Origin: Phragmites australis
Lineage: Eukaryota; Streptophyta; Magnoliopsida; Poales; Poaceae
DNA: 64,000 bases
Direction of reading: 5' to 3'
NCBI RefSeq assembly: GCF_958298935.1
Contig: NC_084924.1
Coordinates: 22,851,819-22,915,818, forward strand
A program made the position numbers and the translations under genes. Positions 56,348 to 64,000 of this stretch are shown here, in pieces (positions within the stretch are counted from its first letter, which is position 1; the number at the start of each line of letters is the position of its first letter). Under the pieces are notes generated by a model. The model was given only the letters and a program-made list of their open reading frames with translations. It searched no databases and had not been told where the DNA came from.

Positions 56348-59300
56348 ATGCCGAGGGTAGGAGGCAGCCACCGTGATAAGAGACTCGACAGCATACTGCC
56401 GGAGTCAAGGATTGTCAACGTAGAGGGTTGGACAAGGTCCGCAAGATGATGGTGCTCAAAGGCCAGCGGGAGGCCTCGATGGTGATGCTGGTGAGCTTCC
56501 CTCCCATCACGGACCGGCTGGAGCACATCGTTGTCTTCCTCTCCTTCGTGGCGGCTGGGCTGGTACCGCCATTCTCGACGTTCATCCTCCAAGTCTTGGA
56601 CACATTCGGCATCCAACTGGCGCACCTCAGCCCAAACTCAGTGGTTATCTTGGCGATCTTTGCACATTTCTGCGAGATGTTCATTGGGGTGCTACCGTCG
56701 GTGGCACTGTTCTGCCACTTCTTCGTGCTGCGGCCGGCCGGGAAGAAGAGAGGTTCCTCCACCACGGACGTCGCCGGCTGCGGCAACTTCCGGCTGTGGG
56801 ATGGCCTAGCGGAGCTGTATATCCCCCCAGGTGCTGCGGAGCAAGTGGGACGACTGGCGGCGCGACTGGGTCTACGTCGACGTCAGCCCCCACGACCGCC
56901 TCACGTTGCCGAAGGTGGTGGCGGAGCCCTAGAGATCGATTTGGGAGGCAGCGCCGGCGGAGGACGAGCAGATGCGGTCAGTGCTGAACCATATTGATGA
57001 CTTGCGCCAGGCGGGGTTGACGTCGGTGATGGTGGTGGCGGATTATCTACGTCGCTGCATGGCGCCTTTGCGGGAGTGGGCCCGCCCCAGATGGATATAC
57101 ACAGGCTCCCAGGATATCACCAGGACCCGGATCGGCGAGGACGGGGACCTGGATGAGGCGGTGCTGGCAGGCCTGCTCCGGGTGTGATCGGTGTGGAAGA
57201 CCTGACCCGGGCGGTGCTTCCCCTTGAGGAGCTGGCTCTCTGCACCGACCCGGGCCGGGTGGCGCTGCAAGCGACGCTACCCGAGTTCAACGCCCAGGGT
57301 TTGGTCGACCGGCCGGGGCGCCGGAACCCCGGGACTATCCAGATCCCCGGGGTAGACAAGGAGACCGGCGGCGAGGACGCCGCAGGTGGCAGGCTGCAGG
57401 CAAGCTGCAGGCAAGCTACAGGGAGGCCGCTGGCGAGCTGCAGGGAGGCCGCGGGCGGCCGGACACAGACCGGCGGCAGGCCGCAGGCCGGCCGTGGGGC
57501 TGCCGCAGGCACCAGCCATCAGGCCGGCAGAAGAGGCACCGCCGGCAGCGGAACGGGGCCCCCGGGGATAAGGGAAAACGCCCCCAAACATTCGTGCCTT
57601 AGCCGTCATCGCCGTCGCCTCCACGGCAACTGCTATCGGCGGGTGATGCAAAGGATGTAGGCCGGGGCACTCAGTCGTCCGGCGCGGAATCCGCGACGGA
57701 GGTGAGGTCCATGGCGCGGGAGCCTGGAGACCAAGGCCGGTGCGGGAGCGCGTCTACAGCGAGTGCCCAAGCCGGCCCGCCGCCGGAGATGGGCTTCACG
57801 GCCCAGGCGAGGCCCAGGGCGCAGGAGCCCGGAGACCAAGGCCGGCGTGGGAGCGCATCTACAGCGAGTGCCCAAGCCAGCCCGCCGCCGGAGACGGGCT
57901 CCAGGGCAGCCGCTCAGAGCCCCCCGCCGAAGAGGAGGAGGGCGGACTCCGTGCCGAAGTCGCAGAGCCCGGAGTTCAAGATCCCAGAGTCACAATGGCA
58001 ATACCACAGACCAAAGTCAGCATAAGTTTTCTTTTTCCTGAGCACATTTCGCCCGGAGTAAGTTAGGGGACTAACCTGCATTTGCTTTCAGGCCGCCCAA
58101 AGACGCCGCCGGAGACCAAAGGTGACCAGAAGCGCCAAGGCTGGCTCCCGCCCCTGAGCCGAGCGCACCTGAGCCGAGCGTGCCGGCTGAGCCGGAGCCG
58201 CAGGCACCGCTGTGCCCAGAGCCGAGGGCAGCAGCCGCGCCCGAGCACTTCGAGGGCGGGGCAAATGGCTCCGACGAGGGTGGCGCCGACGTGGCAGCAA
58301 TCGGGGACCCCGAACTCCTCCGCAAAGAGGGCTCGCAGGGGACCCACTACCTGGCCGCCGTCTAATCAGGCCGCGGAACCCCTCCCGGACGTGCTAGGAA
58401 GTGCCCAGGAGGTAATCGAGCGGCTGGAGGCGGCCGTGGCAGGGGAGCGGACACAGCTCGAGGTGGACCGCGCCGCCCTCGTAGAGGAGAGGGGCGTTTG
58501 GAGGAGGTCGGCTGACTTTTGGAGGTCCGCATTGCCTCGGCACGCGCCGCCCATGAGAGGGAGAGGCGCGCAGTGGCCGAGGAGCAAGAGGCCCTGGAGG
58601 AGGTGCGCGAGGAGGCCGTTGCTGCGCAGGAGGAAGCCACCCGCTTGGGGGAGATATCGCGACGGCGGACCGCGGAGCGGCTCTCCAGGGAGCGGCTGGT
58701 GCGCGCTCGGGAGGACGCCATCCTGCCGTGCGAGAAGGTTGTGGAGGCCTCCCAGGTAGACTTAGCCCGCCAGAACAACGAGCTCGTGCGGAGTCGCGCC
58801 AAAGTCCTCCGTCGGGAGGAGGAGGTGGCGGTCCGTGAGACTGACGTCAAGATCACAGCGACGGCTCTGGATGCCCGGGAGGAGCAGCTTACCCTCACGA
58901 GGAGGAGGCTGCCATGGCGTCGGTGGCCGTAACTGCTTGGGAAGCAGGGCCAAGCCCCGGTGACCAGCGGCGTCCCGACTAGCGCGGCCGAGGAGATTAG
59001 CCCCGAGGAGTGGCTGCAGATTGCGAAGGACGAGCTCGAGACCGTCGTCGCCGAGCGGGCCAACGTCAAGCTGATGATGTGAGACATTCTTCGGCAAGCA
59101 CGGAGGTCCGTGAGGGTGGCCGGGCTCTGGTGAGTCAAAGTGGGAAAGAAGGGGATGGATCGAGAGACCATCAGCCACATTGCCCTTGGCTTCGAGGAGA
59201 TCAGCCGGTGATTGAAGGCTCTTCCCCGTGCAGGAGTTAGCCTCCCGGGAAGGGTGCGCTCTGGCCCAAGCGGTGGCCAAGCACGTCCTGGCCTGTTACT

Positions 59301-59499
59301 GGAGTCGGGACCCAACTTCTCACTGGAGCCAGCCCGGCAGGGGGTGGTCGAGGCTGAGGAAGGGGCCGCCCGGGTGGCTGTCCAGGGCGTCACCGCCGAG
59401 GTGGTGGCTTGCTTCACACGGGAGCCGCCGCCGGTACCGAGCAGTGGCAGCAGCAGTGAGGACTCCTCGCCACCTCCAGAGCCCGCCGACATAGATTAG
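56348..59499 (+). pseudogene. antisense ORF of Tat element H: Transposase_28-type domain plus coiled-coil tail
   Basis: Likely start ATG 56348 (MPRVGGSHRDKRLD), frameshift near 56425. 56428-56997 carries LAHLSPNSVVILAIFAHFCEM and GVLPSVALFCHFFVL, the core of the domain also seen in Tat A. After another shift it continues LRSKWDDWRRDWVYVDV, then RQAGLTSVMVVADYLRRCMAPL and RWIYTGSQDITR (56972-57187). A Gly/Arg/Gln-rich low-complexity part follows (57380-57560). A short intron with GT-AG ends, 76 nt, lies at 58016-58091. The tail (58400-58930) is Glu/Ala/Arg-rich with heptad-like spacing, probably coiled coil, and the gene ends SSSEDSSPPPEPADID at 59499. Opposite strand to gag-pol. Function unknown. 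Confidence 0.72.
58016..58091 (+). other. intron in the Tat H antisense gene
   Basis: It starts GTCAGCATAAG and ends GCTTTCAG, and is AT-rich against a GC-rich surround. The size resembles the introns of the Tat A antisense gene. Confidence 0.6.
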
Positions 59500-61180
59500 G
59501 CTTTTGTATTTTTCTTTTCTTTTGACTTGTTGTAAATATGGGAGTGATCCCTCTGAATGGCTCATTTTTTTGAATATAATGGAAGCCTTTCCTTGGGATC
59601 GCAACTCCAATGTTATATTGATGCTTGATGAAGTCTTTTCTCTTTTCACTTGGTGTCCCGAGGAGTACTTAGTCGGACCGAGCCCGACCTTCCCCCCCCC
59701 CCCCCCGAGAACGAAGTCGCCCCGACCACTCATCGTCCGAGTAGTGAGGCCTCTCCGTGCGTTCAGCCCCCAAGCCCTCGCGAGTCCGCAGTGGCTAAGT
59801 CAAGAGACAAAGGCACGAACTTCCTTGCTCGAGAGATAGGTCGATCCAGCATGGAGCACGCCATGACCAGTGAACGCTTTTCCACTTGCGACCCCTCAAA
59901 CAAGCAGACCTAAGACACGTGCGGGCGAAAATGCGATCAAGAGTCCCCACGGTTTGGTGGTGCTCGGGCTAGGACGGACGGGACCGAGCACCAACAGCCC
60001 GCCCCCAAGGTCTAGGCTCCCGACCGCTCTTTGCTCGAGCGGTAGGATTACCCGAGAACCCTAGAGGCTCGGTAGTGCCCGGGGTACTGCCAAGCGGGCC
60101 GAACACGACGACCACCATAAGGGACTTCGGTCAGACATTGACGTTTGTACGGTACACCTTTCTACTGTATGTTCTGTTGTTCCGGAAAAAGCGGACACGT
60201 GGGCAGGGTTCTGTGCACGAGGAGACCATCTCACCGAACAGATTAGAATGCGAGGGCCCCGAGGACAGCTCGGGAACAATAAATTGCTGAATATGTAAGA
60301 ATGTAAATTCATATGATTTTAGCCACTCACTGGACAGCTGTCAGCCTTTCGACTGACCGATCCAGGAGGGTTATGCGCTCCGAGCTCGGGGTGCCCGGGA
60401 ACTTGGTTCCTTCGGTCGGAGCGCCCGAGTACTGGAAAGCATGAGGGAGAGCCAAGGGCCAAGCGGTCCCAACCACTCGTGCCCGAGTGGTAGGACCACC
60501 CGAGGACCCCCCTAGGCTTGAGCAGCGGCCTGGGCACTGAGGCCCTCGCGGTCGAGCTGCTTTTGTTCTCGGTTGTCGATCTGTAAGCTTTGGGAAATAG
60601 AAAAAGATTCTTTGTTTGCTGCGCTCTGTTAGTGCGGTACTCATTATAGACTGCTCTCGTTTTTTACCCAAGACCTCTCGAATACCCGGACCGGTGAAGT
60701 ATACAGACAGAGGCATAACCCAGAGGTCCTACGGTTCGATAGCGCCCGGGAAGGACTGACCAGACCGAGCACCGACAGCCCGCCCCTGGGGTCTAGGCTC
60801 CCAACCACTCTTTGCTCAAGCGGTAGGATTACCCGAGAACCCCAGAGGCTCGGTGATGCTCAGGGTACTACCATGACACCGAACACCACTGCTTACCACA
60901 ACAAACTTAGGTCAGCGGCAGCTACCTACACGCAAGCCGATCGGGATTCTTTTATCAACGGGAAAAATGAGAGTATGTTTTTCTCGCACAATCGAGCATC
61001 TCACCAGACAAATTAAACATATGGATTCTAGAGAAAGAATAAAATTTGAAACAAGAACTGGACAATGATAATATATATTGACAATTTTGTACAAGACTGG
61101 GTGACTTACATGGTTAGTGGTCGTCCCCGGCCAACTTGGGCGGGGGGGACCCCCGGCCATGTTGGCCTAAGCACAAATAT
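59500..61180. other. convergent spacer of Tat H with three related GC-rich repeats
   Basis: It lies between the stops of two convergent genes. Repeats around 59955-60090, 60455-60530 and 60735-60875 share 'gtaggattacccgagaac' or variants. Each contains a hairpin-like pair, for example ACCGCTC/GAGCGGT at 60023-60043. A run of 15 C lies at 59692-59706. No coding. Confidence 0.65.
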
Positions 61181-61185
61181 GCCAC

Positions 61186-62050
61186 CTATGGATAGAACTT
61201 GTGCAGATGCTCGATGTTCCACATGTTTGGGAGCAGCTGCCCATCCTCCGCAGCCAGCCGAAAAGAGCCTTCTCGCGGGACACCGATCACGGTAAAGGGG
61301 CCTTCCCACAAAGGGGACAGCTTATTCCTTCCTTCGCGCGATTGGACACGTCGGAGAACTAGATCCCCAACCTCGAGAGACCGGGCCCAGATGTGACGCT
61401 GATGATAGCGTCGTAGGCTTTTCTGGTATCGGGCTGCTCGAACGGCAGCACACCGCCGACGCTCTTCCAAGTAGTTGACGTCGTCACGCCTTCGCTGTTC
61501 TTGTTCGCCTTCGGAGTAGGCATGCACCCGAGGGGAGCCAAGACTGAGCTCGGAGGGGAGGACCGCCTCAGCGCCGTACACGAGGAAGAATGGCGTCTCC
61601 CCGGTGGCGTGACTTGGCGTGGTCCGATTGGCCCATAGCACAGTAGGTAGCTCGTCGATCCACCATTTCCCGTGCTTTGCGAGCACGTCATAGGTCCGGG
61701 TTTTGAGCCCCTTCAGTATCTCAGCATTGGCACGCTTAACCTGACCATTGCTCCGAGGATTAGCGATGGAGGCGAAGCAGAGCTTGATGTCGAGGTCCTC
61801 GTAGTAGTCCCCGAACAGGGCACTTGTGAATTGAGTGCCATTCTCGGTGATGATCCTGTTCGGGACACCGAAGCGACTTATGATACCGTGGATGAACTGA
61901 AGCGCTGTGTTCTTGGTAACCTTAATGATTGGAACCGCCTCCGGCCACTTGGTGAACTTATCGATGGCGACGTAGAGGTATTCATAGCCCCCGATTGCTC
62001 GGGGGAATGGACCTAGGATGTCCAGCCCCCAGACCGCGAAGGGTCACGAC
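61186..62050 (-). pseudogene. integrase of Tat element H
   Basis: Nearly uninterrupted: VWGLDILGPFPRAIGGYEYLYVAIDKFTKWPEA, RIITENGTQF, NPRSNGQVKRANAEILKG, then 61186-61686 with WWIDELPTVLWANRT, GETPFFLVYGAEAVLPSEL and GDLVLRRVQ...LSPLWEGPF...NIEHLHKFYP. Of the DDE triad the first Asp is present, the second reads Glu (ITEN for ITDN) and the Glu reads Lys (QVKRAN for QVERAN). So the frame is good but the enzyme is probably inactive. Confidence 0.88.
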
Positions 62051-62952
62051 AGGGGGATGGTGTGAAGAGCCTGAGCTGGCTAGTGAATTTGCTTTGCATG
62101 GAACTGGCATGCCCCGCAGTGCCGAACCAACTCGGAAGCGTCCTGGAGAGCTGTAGGCCAATAGAAACCTTAATGGAAGGCCTTCCCAACCAGCGTGCAG
62201 AACGATGCATAGCCACCGCACTCGCCCTCGTGGATCTTAGTGAGAAGCTCACCGCCTTCTGCCCGGGTGATGCATTTCAGGAGGACACCGTCCGTGCCGC
62301 GCCGGTAGAGACCCCCGTCTACTATGGCATAGCGTTTGGACTGCTGTGCAATCCTCTCGGCAGAGGCATCATCCCCGGGAAGGAACTTTTCTTTCAAGTA
62401 CCCTCGGATCTCGTCCATCCACGAGGCATCTTGAGAACCACCAGCAAGCGCAGCGCACTCGCCGGGCGGTGGCACCCTGACGGGGCTCCCCACTGAGGGC
62501 GCCGCCTGGGTCCCCTTAACTAGGCTCGAGGGTTCCCCTTCATCCTGGTCGGCAGGCAGGACAGAAGGCTGTGTGAGCCTTTCTTCAAAGACTCCGGCAG
62601 GGACACGCGCACGGGAAGAGGCCAGGCGAGAAAGGTCATCGGCCAGAGCATTGTCGCGGCGAGATATATACCACAGCTCCAGGCCGTCGAAGTGCCTCTC
62701 CAGCCTCCTGACTTCCACCACGTATGCTGCCATTTGAGGATCTGTGCACTGGTACTCTTTCGACACCTGGTTGACCACTAGCTGGGAGTCTCCCTTGACC
62801 AGGAGGCAATGAATCCTGAGGCCCACCACGGCCCAAAGGCCAGCGACGAGGCCCTCATATTCCGCCATGTTATTGGTTGCTCGGAACTGCAACTGCACGA
62901 TGTACCAAAGTTCTTCACCCGTTGGGGAGGTGAGAACCACTCTGGCCCCCAC
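62051..62952 (-). pseudogene. second RNase H and integrase zinc region of Tat element H
   Basis: 62170-62952 is open for 260 codons: TNNMAEYEGLVAGLWAV (Glu), LLVKGDSQLVVNQV (Asp), ISRRDNALADDLSRLASSRA (Asp), the features of an RNase H fold, then a spacer and the zinc region KIHEGECGGYASFCTLVGK, where the second His is changed and a stop follows FH at 62170. The upstream catalytic Asp lies beyond a frame break near 62950. Confidence 0.85.
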
Positions 62953-63032
62953 GCCTTCAGCGTGAGGGAACTATCGAACTGCATAATCCAATACCCAGGT
63001 GCATCGTGCCTAGGATATGCGGAAATCTCTTC

Positions 63033-64000
63033 TTAGTCGATCTCGGGGACGGGTGTCCACTCTGCCACAAAATCAGAGAGCGCCTGGCTTTTGATCGCCT
63101 GGCGGCTGACAAAGTGCAGATCAAACTCCGCCAGCTCCACCGCCCACTTGACGATGCGCCCAGTGCCTTCTCGGTTCTGGAGGATTGGCCCCAGCGGATA
63201 CGTGGTAACCACCGAGACCTTGTGCACCTGGAAGTAGTGGCGCAGCTTCCGGGAAGCGACAAGCATGGCATAGAGCATCTTCTGGGCTTGGGGATATCTT
63301 GTCTTGGCGTCTCGGAGGACTTCGCTGACGAAGTACACCGGTCACTGTACACGGCGGGCCTGGACTGCGGCTTCACTCGAGGGCTTGTCACAGCCCCCGA
63401 GCTCGGCGGCGTGGTCGGGGCTGGCCGAGTGCTCAGGCTCGACTCCCTGCTCGGGAGGAGCCACGAGAATCAGAGATTGCCCAGGGGCGGCCGGGAGCTA
63501 GGACTCAGCACCTTGCCCCGAGCACTCAACACGCTCCACCACGAGTACCATGCTCATGACCTGAGGAGTGGCCGAGACGTAGAGCAGTAGAGGCTCGCCC
63601 TCGGAAGGGGCCACCAGTACGGGTGGCGAGGTGAGATATTTCTTCAAATCGCGGAAGGCCTGCTCGGCCTCCGGCGTCCAGTCGAAATGACCGGTCTTCA
63701 TCAGGAGTTTGAAGAGGGGGAGTCCTCGCTCCCTGAGCTTGGAGATGAAGCGCCCGAGGGCCGCCATGCAGCCGGCGAGGCGCTAAACTTCCTTGAGTCA
63801 AGCTGGGGGTCGCATCTGATCGATGGCCCAGATCTTCTCTGGGTTGGCCTCGATTCCACGGCTAGAGACCAAGAAACCGAGTAGCTTGCCCGCAGGTACC
63901 CCTAAAACACACCTCTCGGGCTTGAGCTTCAAGCAGGTAGTGCGGAGACTATTGAAAGTCTCGGCCAGATCTTCGAGCAGGGTGGTGCGGTCTCAGTATT
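63033..64000 (-). pseudogene. RT C-terminal part and linked RNase H of Tat element H (cut by window end)
   Basis: From the right edge: TLLEDLAETFNSLRTTCLKLKPERC, LGFLVSSRGIEANPEKI, two stops, LAGCMAALGRFISKLRERGLPLFKLL, then FDWTPEAEQAFRDLKKYLTSPPVL and, at 63033-63338, [36 protein letters not shown]...[15 protein letters not shown]. The RT active site lies beyond the window. Confidence 0.85.

Larger units (their letters stand above)
56160..64000 (-). mobile_element. Tat-lineage Gypsy retrotransposon H with antisense gene (runs off the window)
   Basis: Pol is on minus from the right edge to the integrase stop at 61186; then a 1.7-kb repeat-rich spacer and the antisense gene on + (56348-59499). 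No 3' LTR is found left of the antisense gene, so the element is truncated near 56160. GC content is visibly higher than in neighbours. It is a different family from Tat A and Tat F. Confidence 0.85.

Noticed and set aside
58362..59492. 376-codon minus frame as a gene
   Set aside because: It is the complement of the GC-rich coiled-coil part of the Tat H antisense gene; Ser/Arg-rich shadow composition.
1..64000. centromeric satellite or rDNA
   Set aside because: No tandem array of about 150-180 bp satellite units and no rRNA-like sequence is seen.

Overview
The window is a block of nested transposable elements from a plant nuclear genome, almost certainly a grass. The evidence is the family mix: Tat-lineage Ty3/Gypsy elements carrying an antisense gene, Tekay/Del-like Gypsy elements with very long LTRs that start TGTCACACC or TGTAACACC, a Copia element with an initiator-Met primer site, a Copia element with a SIRE/Maximus-like LTR, CACTA DNA transposons with subterminal repeats, and an L1-type LINE. 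I found no host protein gene, rRNA gene, functional tRNA gene or CRISPR array. Lineage names come from motif recognition, and the species cannot be named from this sequence.

Layout. 1-2960: 3' portion of a long Tekay-like LTR (+). 2961-17436: 3' part of a CACTA element (A) with a broken Ulp1-like protease gene. Its end is split by a Tat Gypsy element (A, 4811-17028, minus strand), which has two LTRs, an antisense multi-exon gene on the + strand, and an extra inverted LTR piece at its left edge. 17437-18440 plus 28239-28868: one Gypsy pol fragment (C), split by a Copia element (18446-28233, minus) with a perfect caacc target duplication. That Copia has lost most of pol, and its 5' LTR holds a complete non-autonomous LTR element (22934-27462, +) containing nine exact-length 108-bp repeats. 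28869-33243: a 4.4-kb Tekay-like 3' LTR (minus), then a Gypsy integrase scrap joined to a CACTA transposase gene (CACTA B, to 35793). 35794-39330: end of a Copia element (D, +) with RNase H, PPT and LTR. 40250-41363: a CACTA end without recognised coding. 43120-49644: a Tat Gypsy element (F, minus) with 5' LTR, gag and pol but no 3' end, inserted in a tandem duplication. 49833-50650: LTR stub and Gypsy pol scrap. 50650-55030: LINE (minus) carrying a 965-bp mini-CACTA with a perfect 3-bp duplication. 55035-56155: two LTR scraps. 56160-64000: a third Tat element (H), with its antisense gene on + and pol on minus, running off the window.

How the parts relate. In Tat A and Tat H, gag-pol is read on minus. 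A gene with a 'putative gypsy type transposon' domain (Transposase_28 type), a coiled-coil tail and short GT-AG introns lies between the integrase and the 3' LTR on the opposite strand. The introns are in splicing sense only on + transcripts, so they cannot be spliced from the genomic RNA. Nearly every coding region has stops, frameshifts or lost catalytic residues, so the block reads as old, mostly dead heterochromatic repeat DNA. The most unusual signals are the inverted LTR cap on Tat A, the antisense gene pair, the 108-bp repeat open frame, and a repeated hairpin with a paired base change in Tat H.
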